A stretch of 64,000 nt of DNA from Artocarpus heterophyllus (taxonomy: Eukaryota; Streptophyta; Magnoliopsida; Rosales; Moraceae), in the NCBI GenBank assembly GCA_025403435.1, contig CM046341.1, positions 22,095,460-22,159,459 of the forward strand. Direction: 5' to 3'. Each line of letters starts with the position of its first letter. The first letter of the stretch is position 1. Below, one piece after another: positions 35,066-46,506 of this stretch. The notes beneath the pieces are model-generated. The model was not told the origin of the DNA and made no database searches. It was given only the letters and a program-made list of their open reading frames with translations. The position numbers and the translations under genes were made by a program.

Positions 35066-36732
35066 TTTTAATCTTCAATAAAGAATTATGTACCAAACAT
35101 AAGCAAACATATCATAATAATTTAGTAAGATAACACAATCATGTAAAATCATACAAATGTGTTTATGTATCAAAACCTTGAAAATATCACAACCTTACAA
35201 CGATAATTCCCAACTCAGAATTCAACAAGCTCCTAAGGGGAGTCATGCCAAATTCAATTAGGAACATGGATCCCCTCCTGATTAATATATGCCATCCAGG
35301 ACCCGTATGATCCAGCATATATTAATAATCGTTTCTTTGGTCATTAATTTTATTAACAGAGCTCCTAGGGGAGGTTAATAATAATATTAACGTGAGTGTA
35401 TAACCATCATTTTAATATTTTATCCATGGTTTATAATCACCACCTAGGGGTGTGCAACCATAAATCATGCTAAAATACCTTATCCTCTCAGAGATCCAAT
35501 CTGGTACATGATAGAAATCCTTTCCTAGGGGCCAGGACGACCATGTTCTTCCTATCGACCAACAACGGAGGCCTTAGGTTCTCTCTTCGAAAACCTTCTT
35601 CCACTCAATCTTTTGAAATCAAGGTTTTATTTTAAAATTATGCATGAACAATTTTAATATAAGCGGCACTTCCTATTCTATATGACATGTTATCAATATA
35701 CATGGCAAATCATATTATAATCTAGACAAGCAAAGCAATCAAGCAAAGCTACAAGCAAAATAATAATTACTGTAATATTATGGCTCCACCCTAGAGAATA
35801 GAAAAACTAAGATTACAAGAGAATAATCGAGACATATATCGATTCTTCATCCTTGAATCCTCAAGTTGTATCCTTCTTCAAGTAATTCACATCTTCAAGT
35901 CTTCAATCCCGTATGAATCAAATACTTTATATTTTCGGTCATATCCAAATTTAATGTTTCTCAAAATCATCTCAAAAATAAAATTAAAACTACACCGAAA
36001 AAATTGCACATTTTTTGGAAATTTTCCAGCTCTCGGTCGGCAGGCCGATCTGGGTGATCGGTCTGCCGGTCATGCTTCATCGGCCTACCGGCCCATGAGA
36101 GTTCAGCATGCCAAACTAGAAGTTTGGCCTGCCAGTAGAGCCAGCTGATTTCTGCTCCACTGATGGCCTGCCGATCTATGACCATCGGCCTGCCGAACTA
36201 AAGGTTCGGCATGCCGACCGAGCAGAAATTTTCATTTCAGTAAATACAATTTTAATGCAATTCATCAATTTTATTTTCAACAATTCAAAAACATAAAATT
36301 AGAGACTCAAGAAATACCTAGGTGTGTCATCATCCATCTTCTAGATCCGCCTTCCAGTTTCGTCTTCTCCGAATAATTATTTAATTACAAAATTTTCACA
36401 AATTTAAAATTAAATAATAATTTTTAGACGGAGATGATAGTCCATCATCTAATTACATGAAAAATCTAGATACATATTCTAACCTCTAAGAAACCATAAC
36501 CGGTATAAATTAATTAATTAATAAATAATTAAATAATAATTCAATCAACCATAATTAATTAATGAACATTCACCATATAATCTATGACAACATATAATTA
36601 TATAGAAACTTAGAGTGCCAACTCTCTATAAAATTAAATTCAAGCATAGGAGAGATTAAGATCACAAAATTTATACATTAGTATGATCACAAACTCGTAA
36701 ATTTATGTAAAAACCTTGGCTCTGATACCAAT
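35066..36732 (-). other. C1 leader with dyad array and primer site
   Basis: The 1.67-kb untranslated leader between the primer site (36718-36732) and gag. It holds an array of at least eight dyads at 36036-36217 (next entry), flanked by AT-rich sequence. No coding is supported. Confidence 0.7.
36036..36217. promoter_or_regulatory. Dyad array in C1 leader
   Basis: 12-mers of form TCGGC-NN-GCCGA, or with few changes, lie at about 36037, 36058, 36080, 36102, 36123, 36163, 36185 and 36206. Steps are mostly 21-23 bp with one gap of about two steps. The unit at 36206 (TCGGCATGCCGA) is a perfect palindrome. Being between primer site and gag, it is transcribed. It could act as RNA structure, as DNA-binding sites, or both. 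Confidence 0.6.
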
Positions 36733-38734
36733 TGTTGGAAAAAACAGTGTGAGGTGCGCAGCGGGAATTTTAAAAATTTTAACATCAGAGTATTTTTTTC
36801 AAAACACAAGTTTGACATGCTATATGTATAAATTAAACAGATCTTATTAAACTTTGTGTGCCGAATAACCTCCGCAACCCGTGAAGAGAAGTAACGTTCT
36901 AGAGGAGCCTCAACCAACTGGTCTTCTTTGCTATTCTCTATGCACGATCGGAGTAAGTGTGGGCTCACACGTACAGCTCTTCCACCGGTGACTCTCCTTC
37001 CAACCAATCGAGAGAACCCAAAGCAAGTGTTCGTGATTCGTGAACAAAAGCTCTCAGGGAGTTTTCAGATGCTCACCAATAGAGTATCACTCTTAATCTC
37101 TCAACTTATTTAAGTAACTCATGAGACTTACTCCCTTTATATAGCGATTGGTCCTGGGGTCAGTCCTTATCAGATTAGGTCTCAAAAACTCGAAACAGAA
37201 TCAAGTTCGGATTAATATCTGATAAGATCCGCGTGAAAACGCGTAATCTTATCTCTCGCTGATCGGCAGGCCAAACACGTAGATCGATAGGCTGAATTGT
37301 CGTGTAAATATCTCCGCGAACCTTTTATTTTCCACCCGATATTCTATAGGATAAAGTCTCAGTTTTGATTCAAATAACCCAATAGAGAAGTTATCTGATC
37401 AAAACAAACTTTATCAAGATAATCTCTAAGAAAATAAATCAATTCACAATAATTCTACAAGTTTATCTTGATCTAATTTATCCAATTAAATCAACCGATA
37501 AGCAGATAAGAACTATATGATCCCAACAATTCAACAAGTTTATCGTAAATTAATTTTATTACAAAATTAATTCAACCAATAAACAGACATGAATTATTTG
37601 ATTCTTTCAAATTTTAAACTAATTTGATAAATCCGACATAAGTCACCAATTATTGAAAAAGCACACCGTATCGTTACAGGATTTTGTAAGCTAGCAAAGG
37701 GGACCAAAATGGACCTATAAATTTCAAGCTCTCGATAATTATGAAACCCAATATCCTAGATATGCATTTCACAATTATCAACTCCAACGCTACTCCACTA
37801 CAAGCTTGGAGCTGCACTCTCAAACTTTATAGAATTACGAAGCCCGTATAGCTAAGTCTCCATGACATATCATAGTGTATCGTATCCCTATATGATAATC
37901 TATAATCAGCTTAAGGACAAGTTCTTTCTTACCTTCCCGATTATTTTTATCTTATGTTCCATTATCTCACTATTAGAAAACTTACCATCCAAAGATAATA
38001 TACCATTCGGTTTTACCTATGTATCCAAATGGTTGAGCGCTCCAGTTTTCCAATTACAGGATAACGCATATAAGAGGATATCATTACTCCTAAAGAGGAG
38101 CTATGGATTCCATATCTATGAATAACAAGTCTACGCTATCAAGAGTCATGCCTCCAACGTAGCGGCATGCATACCACTATTGAGATGTGGGAGTCACCCT
38201 TTGGTACATCAAAAGACACAAGTCGAGACAACATGCCCACTATCCATCTCAGGATTAAGATACAATACAAATGATTGTCTAAAGTGAATCGATTTGCCAA
38301 GACAGAATTATTAATCCAAATCAATTCACTTTGTGTCCCGATCCAACACATCGTCACCTATGACAACGTGCTAATGTTTCTATTCACGGAGTCCAACTCC
38401 GATGGTCAAGACAAACCATCTCCTAATAGGAATATAGACAACATAACAATCTTTGCATGAATAAAATGCCCAACTTTATTCCCTCGATTGTGGATCATAT
38501 GTTTTAGACCGTCACCTTAAGAATCGTGTCTTCCGCATAATCAGTCCATCATATGCCCAATTCTTAAAGGTTTAGACCGACAGTCTCAGACTACTGTTTG
38601 CTTAACATACATTCAACAAATATGAACGTAATGATGACAAGATTTGGTATATGTAAATGAATAAATTCTTTATTGATAAAAATGTCTCCAAAAATGTATT
38701 ACATTTTTACTCCTTAGGGCATACATATCTAACA
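36733..38734 (-). repeat. C1 5' LTR (element orientation)
   Basis: 2002 bp. It has only two dyads (37263 and 37284), about 117 bp upstream, on the minus strand, of the TATA box at about 37135-37145. The other C1 LTR has four, which accounts for most of the length difference. Confidence 0.9.
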
Positions 38735-38739
38735 ATTCC

Positions 38740-39882
38740 AATTTTGAGACTCGTTTGAAAATACCACTTTATTGTAGTTAACAAGAAATTTAATAATTGT
38801 TAACATTTATCAATTTATTAATTTCCTCCCACTTTTGTAGGATTAAGTTAATTAAATTATTTTAAAAGTTGAATACGATCTTATAACATTTCCATAATCC
38901 AAAATGGATAATTTGAAGCTCTCTCAAATTTGAAAATTTAGCAATTAATTTGAAAGTACAATAAATTAATTTTGCATCAATTAAAATTTTCAAAATACCA
39001 ACAAATTTTAAACTCTTTAAAATCTAAAGCACGAGTGACGAAGGAACAATTTCGACCACCACACAAGGTGACTTTGTAGCAGAGACGGGGCGGCCGCATC
39101 AAATGGGGCCGTGCCCAGAGGGGTGGTATGGTCTCAGAGGCACAAGATGCATAGGCCAATTGCCTTCGTCAGGCTCAGTCTTAGGCTGAGCCCTACGTGC
39201 CTAAGGGTAGCACTACGAGCTCAATGCGCAGGCTACCAAGTAGGCTCAGTGAGGCCGAGCCTTGCCCCCTTTTTTGTTTGTCCATTACATCCTACGCCTG
39301 TGGCACGCGGACCCGCCGCTAGCTACACCTAATGTTTTGGCCGGTCGTTCCTTAAGGTTTTCAATAAGAAATCCTAGTTGTTTTGTTGTCCAACAAGAAA
39401 ACAAACTAGAACCACAAAATTGCTAACTAAAAATTAGAATTAATTAAAATTAATCATATTGGGAATTTCTTCATTATCTTGAGACTTCATTGCCTCCATT
39501 TTCAAGAGAAAATTAGATAGAAAAGTCCAATACCGTTTTTGACTTACAAAAATTTCTATGAAAGCTGAAAACAACTAGTAGGAAAATTACGGTGATGATA
39601 GATGGCCCCTCTAGCAAATACACTGATAGCAATTAAATCTCTAAAGGAAGCATAGCCGATATAATTAAAATAAATATCAACCTTTGATATAAATAATAAT
39701 TAACATAAACATAAAAATTAAGAACAATAGAAATCATACATCCCATGTATATTTAATAAACACATATAGAACCTAAAGCGTCAACTCTAAATACAATTAT
39801 CATGCAAAACATCACATATATATAAAGAAGGAGATCAGAGGAGTGAATTATTGTACATAACATGATCATGAGTCGGCGTTGA
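38740..39882 (-). mobile_element. C0 leader, 5' part
   Basis: Continuation of the old copia leader beyond the C1 insertion. A GC-rich island at about 39020-39340 contains inverted copies of GGCTCAG and CTGAGCC at the place where C1 and C2 have their dyad arrays. It does not show the same clean 21-22 bp period. Open frames there (38977-39159 minus, 39111-39332 plus) are not supported as genes. Confidence 0.5.
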
Positions 39883-41850
39883 TGCTAGTTTTTGGGTTAA
39901 AACTTTGAAAATAAAAAAAACAATGGAATAGGGTTTCAAAAATTTTCTTAAACTTTCAGGATCCTTCTCATGATGCTATATACAATAATTAAATAGAAAC
40001 ACTAACTTACAGGTTTGGCAATAGCTCTAGATGATCAAGCATTTAAAAACCTTTAGATCTTCCTTGCTATTCTCTTCTCTCTGGATCAACTAGTGTGTGG
40101 GTACCATTGAAATCTCTTAGATGATCTCCTTTCGACCTTTATTAGTAGATGTTCTTTAAACTCTAAAAAGGAGAGCATAAAGAACACTAGATGGAGGCTA
40201 GAGAAAAGTCAGTTGAAAAATAAAACCTCTAAGGTCTATTATAGGCACACAAGCTAGAAGGTTGAAGCAAAATCCCTTTAAGATTCTCTACAAATCATGC
40301 CAACTGCACCAAGAGTGGGCATGATCTTCCTTCTTCCAATGGTGATATGACACGTGTCATAACCACCTCTAACTAAGTGATCCTGTATCCATCTAGTATC
40401 TATCTAACATTTGATTTCAGTTCAAACTAAGATATTACTTATTTTAACTTTTAAAATAAATATCTTTCATGATTTTCATAATTATTTAAATTATCTCATA
40501 ATTCAAATAATTATTTGCAGAATCTATTTCAACTCTTGAAAAAGTATTTATTTGCAACATGTAACAAATAGATTACATAAAGATCATGTAAGATATCTGT
40601 CTCCTAAAATCATGGATGTGGTGTCACTTGGACTTCCAAAGTTTCAATGTGACACCACACATAGCCCTGGTGGATTGTAGTGTGAAATTACCATTTTACC
40701 CTTATAGATAAAATTAATTCAAGAAAATTTCCATTGATCCATCTAAAAGAATATTATAGAGCTAGCAAAGGAACCCAATAGGCATATATAATTTAAACTC
40801 CAATAATTATTTATAATTTAATTATCTCATAATTAAATTATAATAATTATTAACTTTGCTTTGTGCCACTATCAGAAACCGATGTTGTACTCTTAAATTA
40901 TATATAGAATTATATGGAACCTTAAACATAAAATGTCGTCAATAAGGTTGTTCATTGATATAATTATTTACTATGTAATAATACCTTCCACAATAATATT
41001 CATAATTAGAGCTAAATTCATAGATTTTCATATGTTCATAGATTTTCGTACAACCACTCTAATTACTTCTTTGTTCATGAGTTCCATTAATCTTTAATGT
41101 GTGGCCTATTTATAGACAAATAATAAATGAGGATTTGGATAATATTTGATATCCCATATCAAATAGCGAATACTCCTCACCAAAGTTCTCAAATTAATAA
41201 TCATGGGAATTTATCTCATCATCCTATCTAGTAAGAGCTGTAGATTCCATATTTGTGAGTAATGTTCCTAGTTACCTATAATACTATGTCTCCATTATAC
41301 TGCTATTGATCGTGCATTTATAGATCTCACTCATTAGCATTCAAAAGACATAATACATAGATGTGAGTTTAGTAATCACCTCAGGATTAATGTAAAATCC
41401 ATAAAATGATGAAAGTGATACAATTCTAATTTCTTGTTACGAAATTACGCAAGAACTTAAATACTATCTTAGTCCAAATTTAATGTATTCTAAAGATGTT
41501 GATGTCACTATCCAGTAATCATCACATTACTATAATCTGAATAAGATAATTCCACCAAGTTGGGAATAGACAACATCACAATCTTAAGCAAGATAAAGTG
41601 TGTAGCTTTATCTGCCAATTGTAAACCAAAGTTTATACTAAGTACACTTTGTATTATGAACACTTTATATACATGATTATGTACTTTTAGAAGTATTGGA
41701 ACCTTTATGATATTTGCATATATGCATCTATTCAACAGGATATACATATAGGAGAATAAAAGGAATATATTTTATTAATTATGAAATACTTTATATCTTA
41801 TAATGACCATGTGGAATTTACAATATGCTATATAAGCACCAATTCCAGCA
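39883..41850 (-). repeat. C0 5' LTR (diverged copia LTR)
   Basis: About 1.97 kb with plausible ends TGCTAG and CCAGCA. It follows the same order of landmarks as the C1 LTR: CATGCTATATA near the left end, GAGCTAGCAAAGGAACCCAA near 40760, a CTCAGGATTAATG block near 41380, GACAACATCACAATCTT near 41569, and a TTTATTAATTATGAAATA block near 41770. It is strongly diverged. No clear primer site remains. Boundaries are inferred. Confidence 0.55.
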
Positions 41851-42283
41851 GTGTTTTCTTACAAATCAATAATGAGGTTTTGTAGATCTCACACAGTATA
41901 AGAATGAGGAAAGAGAATGTTAATCCTTACATGCTGTTATTTTTAATATTGATTCTATATCAAAAGAAATGAATGTTAAATTTACATAAATATCAAATGT
42001 TACTATTTAATGGTTATTTAACTATGTAAAAAATATTTTAATAATTATATTGAATAAGTTCCTCATTTCTAAGAAAATAAACACTAAAAAGGAAATGAGA
42101 TTGTTTCCTATTAAATCATCAAATATATAAGACAACATTAAAAAGGGAATAAATGATCCTCACTCCTATTACTTTGCTTTTCTTTCCAATCATGTTATTC
42201 TTTCCATTACATTCCTTTATGATTTGATAAACACGCCCTTTTCTGGAGGAATGAATGATCATCTTTGCATTCCTTTACATAAG

Positions 42284-42490
42284 TAAACAATAGAAAGAGA
42301 AATTTCTAAAGAATTTGGAATTACTTTATTTTTTTTCAATCTCATTACACTCATTTACTAACAATTTGGTAAACAAGCCCTTCTTGAGGAATTTCTTGAG
42401 GAATGGATGATGCGTAAAGGAACATAATGAGATTGAAAAAAAATTAAAGTAATTCCAAATTCTTCAAAAATTTCTCTTTCTTTTGTTTAC
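42284..42490. repeat. Foldback: ~65-bp inverted repeat around ~78-bp spacer
   Basis: The left arm 42284-42348 and right arm 42426-42490 are reverse complements with only a few mismatches (GTAAACAATAGAAAGAGAAA pairs with TTTCTCTTTCTTTTGTTTAC). The structure is MITE-like or hairpin-forming; no clear target duplication was identified. A transcript would fold into a long stem. Confidence 0.65.
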
Positions 42491-42753
42491 TTATTTGTTT
42501 CACAATGTAATGAGAAGCATTTTAATTCCCTTTCTTGTATTGACTAAATTTAAGTATAGAAGCTTATTAACATAATTACCAAAAATATCATTTTACATAA
42601 TTAAATAATTGAATTATAACACATAAATTTGGATATCTCAATAAACTTAGCATTCATTTTCTTTTGTAAAGAATCAATATTAAAAGAGACGTAAAGATTA
42701 ACATTTCTTTTACTTATTTCCTCTTTCTCATTGATGCAAAATAACACAGCTAA

Positions 42754-42852
42754 GTGGTTGCAGGCTTAGCTTAGTAATAAAACCACATCCAACTCCACCA
42801 TAAGGTGAGGAGTTTGAACCCCTTCACCTCAACTTCAAAAAATAAAAAAATA
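42754..42852 (+). mobile_element. tRNA-derived SINE candidate
   Basis: GCTTAGCTTAGTAA (about 42764-42777) resembles a pol III A box and GGAGTTTGAACC (42809-42820) a B box, about 35 bp apart. An A-rich tail follows at 42836-42854. The arrangement matches short tRNA-derived plant SINEs. Ends are approximate. Confidence 0.45.
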
Positions 42853-42938
42853 AAGGCACCCAAAATGCTTTATAAGTATCAATCTTAACACCCCACTATA
42901 TAAAGCATTAATTTAAAGGCAACCTAACCTCACACTAG

Positions 42939-44818
42939 TGTTAGACATGTATGCCCTAAGGAGTAAAAATGTAATATATTTTTGGAGACATTTTTATCAA
43001 TAAAGAGTTTATTTATTATTTATATACCAAAATTGTTGTCCTTTTTATGTTCATATTAGTTAGATGTATGATAAGCAAACAAAAGTCTGTGACTATTCGT
43101 CTAAACCTTTAGAATCAGACATATGATGGATAGATTATATGAAAGATATGATTCTAAAGATGACAATCTAAATCGTAAGATCCGTAATTGAGGGAATAAA
43201 GTTGGGTACTTTATTCATGCAAAGATTGTTATGTAGCCTATATCCCTAACGGAAGATGGTTTGTCTTGGCCATCGGAGGTGAACTCCACGAATAGAAACA
43301 TTGGTGCACTGTCATAGGTGATGATGTATTGAATTGGGACATAAAGTGTAATTAATTTGGATTAAAAATTCTATCTTGGTAAATCAATTCACTTTAGACA
43401 ATTATATGCGTTGTATCTTAATCCTGAGATGAATAGTGGGCCTATTGTCTTGACTTATATCTTTTGATGTGCCAAAGGGTGACATCCACAATTTATGATG
43501 GTACGCATGCCGGTACATTGGAGACATGACTCTTGATAGCATAGACTAGTTATTTATAGATACGGAATCCATAGCTCTTCTTTAGGAATCAATGATATTC
43601 TTTTATATGTGTTATCCTATAGTTGAAAAACTAGAGTGCTCAACCATTTGGATACATAGGTATAACCAAATGGTATACTGTCTTTAGATGGTAAGTTTTT
43701 CGATGGTGAGATAATGGAACATAAAAGAAAAATAATTGGGAAGGTAAGACAGAATTTATCTTTAAGCCAGTTATGGATATCCTATGGGGATACAATACAT
43801 TATGATATGTCATGGATACTTAGCTATTTGGGCTTTGTAATTTTATATAGTTCAAGGGTGCAGCTCTAAGCTTTTAGTGGAGTAGTGTTAGAGTTGATAA
43901 TTATGAAATGTATATTTAGGATTTGGGTTTCATAATTATTGGGAGCTTCAACTATATAGGTCTATTAGATCCTCTTTGCTAGCTCGTAATAAATCCTGTA
44001 ATGATACAACGTGCTTTTCTAATAAATTGGTGACTTATTTTAAATTATTATATTGGCTGAAATTCTATAGGATCAGATAATTTATATTTGTTTATCGATT
44101 GAGTTAATTTTGTGAAAAATTTATTCAAGATAAGCTTGTTGAATTATCGAGAATATTTATTTTCCTATAGATTATTTGGATATTGTTGTTTTAATCGGAT
44201 AATTTTTCTATTGGGTTATTTGAATTCAAACCAAGCTTTGTCTAAAGAATCTTGGGTGGGAAGTAAAAGATTCGTAAGGATCATTTATCATAATTTTGGC
44301 CTGCTGACCAAACGATAATTCGATCATGCGTGTTTACACAATTTTATCAAATATTGATCCAAATTTAAATTTTTAAGGCCTTATCTGATAAGGACTAATC
44401 ATTGGGTCCAACCTCTATAAATAGGGAGTGAGGCCTCACAGTTATTTAGATCAGTTGAGATATCAAGAATAAGCACTCTAATCTGTGAGTCTCTGAAGCT
44501 CCCTTGAAGAGCTATTGTTAACAAATCATGAACGGTAGTTCTGGGTATTTCTCAATTGGTTGGAAGAAGAGTCATCAGGGAAAAGCTATACGACGTGCAC
44601 CTACACGCACTCCAATCGAGGATAGAGAATAGCAAAGAAGACCAGTTGGTTAAAGCTTTTCTAGAACGTTCTTCACTTCAATGATTACAGGAGCTCTTTA
44701 GCCAATAAAGTTAATAAGATTTGGTTAATTTATGCATATAGCATGTCAAACTTGTGTTTTAAAAAATAATCTGGTATAAAATTTTTTAAAAATTTCACTA
44801 CATACCATTTTTCCAACA
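42939..44818 (+). repeat. C2 5' LTR
   Basis: 1880 bp. TATA box TCTATAAATAG at about 44413. Only one recognisable dyad remains (TTGGCCTGCTGA at 44296), against four in the 3' LTR. Confidence 0.85.
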
Positions 44819-46506
44819 ATTGGTACAGACCCAAGTTTTTATATGAATTTATGAGTTTGTGATCATACTATATGAATAAATTATGTGATTTTGGTCTCTC
44901 CTATACTTAAATTTAATTTTTTAGAGAGTTGGCACTCTAAGATTTTTATATATTTATCTTGTCATGGAATATATAGTGAATATTTATTAATTAATTATGG
45001 TTGATTAAATTATTATTTAATTATTAATTAATTAATTAATTGTGTCGATTATGGTTCCTTAGAGGTTAGAATGTGCATCTAGGTTTTTTATGTAATTAGA
45101 TGGTGGTCTATCATCAACGTTTGGGAATTATTATTTAATTTTAAATTTGTAAGAATTTTGTAATTAAATTCTTGAAGATAGATGATAGCATTCCACAAGT
45201 ATTTCCTGAGTCTCTAATTTTATGTTTTTGAATTGTTGAAAATAAGATTAAAAAACTACATAAAAGTGCATTTTCTGGAAAATGTGAATTCAGCTTAGTC
45301 GGTAGGCCGAACCCTCAGGTTCAGTAGGTCGATGGTCATAGACCAGCAGGCCGAACCATGGGTTCGGTAGGCCGTCCATGGGGCAGAATTCTAACGGTTC
45401 TGGTGACAAGCCGAACTTTCAAGTTTGGCAAGCCAATCTGTCATGACAGACAGGCCGATCTGTCATGACCGGCAGGCCAAACTACAAGGTTCGATAGGCC
45501 GAAGGGTCATGACTGGTAGGCCGATTACATAGATCGACATGCCGATAGCGAGCTATGAGTTTTAAAAAAAAATGTGTGTTTTTCAATGCTGTTTTGATTT
45601 TATTTTGGGTAATTTTTAAAAACATTAAATTTGGATATGACTAGAAATATGGAGTATTCGATTCATGTGAGATTGAAGACTTGAAGATGGATAATACATG
45701 AAGAAGGATACAATTTGAAGATTCAAGGATGAAGAATCAATAATACGTTTCGATTTATCTCTTGTAATCTTTATTTCCTTATCTCTAAGGTGGAACCATA
45801 ATATTAGGGCTATTTATTGTTATTTTTCTTGTGGCTTTGCATGATTGCATTGCTTGTGTGCATTATAATATGATTTGCCATGTATATTAATAATATGTCA
45901 TTTAGAATAGGAAGTGTTGCTCATTAAAAATTGTTCATGTATGTTCTTAAAATAAAACCTTGATTTCAAAAGATTGAGTGGGAGAAGGTTTTCGAAGAGA
46001 GAACTACGGCCTCCATCGTTGGTCCATAAGTAGCAAATGGTGGTTCTGACCCCTAGGAAAGGACTTCATCATGTACTAAGTTGGATCCCTAAGAGGGTAT
46101 TTTAGCATGATTTATCATTGCACACCCCTAGGTGGTAATTATAATCATTGATAAAATATTGAAACGATTGTTATACACTCATGTTTATTTTATTATTAAC
46201 CTCCCTTAAGAACTCTGTTAATAAAATTAATGGCCAAAGAAATGATTATTAATATATGTTGGATCATACGGGTCTTGGATGGCATATACTAATCAGGAGG
46301 GGATTCGTGTTCCTAATTGAATTTGGCAAGTCTCCCCTAGGCGGCTTGTTAAATTTTGAGTTAGGAATTATCATTATAAGGTTGTGATATTTTCAAAGTT
46401 TTGACACATAAACACATTGTATGTTTTACATGATTATGTTATCTTACTAAATTATTATGGTATGTTCGCTTCTGTTTGGTATATGATTCTCTATTATAGA
46501 TTAAAA
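44819..46506 (+). other. C2 leader with dyad array
   Basis: Untranslated leader from the primer site to gag. Dyads of the TCGGC-NN-GCCGA class run from about 45299 to 45552, beginning at 45299, 45321, 45343 and 45364 (steps of 21-22 bp) and continuing with gaps. The position in the element matches the C1 leader array. Confidence 0.65.

Larger units (their letters stand above)
29059..38734 (-). mobile_element. Ty1/copia retrotransposon C1 (9.7 kb, minus strand)
   Basis: Two LTRs of about 2.0 kb (29059-31102 and 36733-38734), with ends TGTTGG..CTAACA in plus-strand reading and perfect 5-bp duplications ATTCC at 29054-29058 and 38735-38739. On the minus strand the primer site ATTGGTATCAGAGCC (initiator Met tRNA type) adjoins the 36733 LTR and the purine tract AAGTGGGAGAT adjoins the 31102 LTR. 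The order gag, protease, integrase, RT, RNase H is the copia order. LTRs differ by several percent by eye, so it is older than the Athila insertion. Coding is broken. Confidence 0.93.
41851..42938. other. AT-rich spacer with SINE-like sequence and foldback
   Basis: No gene is supported. It holds an inverted repeat (42284-42490) and a tRNA-like SINE candidate (42754-42852), listed separately. Confidence 0.5.

Noticed and set aside
39111..39332. 73-residue frame in the GC-rich island
   Set aside because: Part of the decayed C0 leader; driven by base composition.
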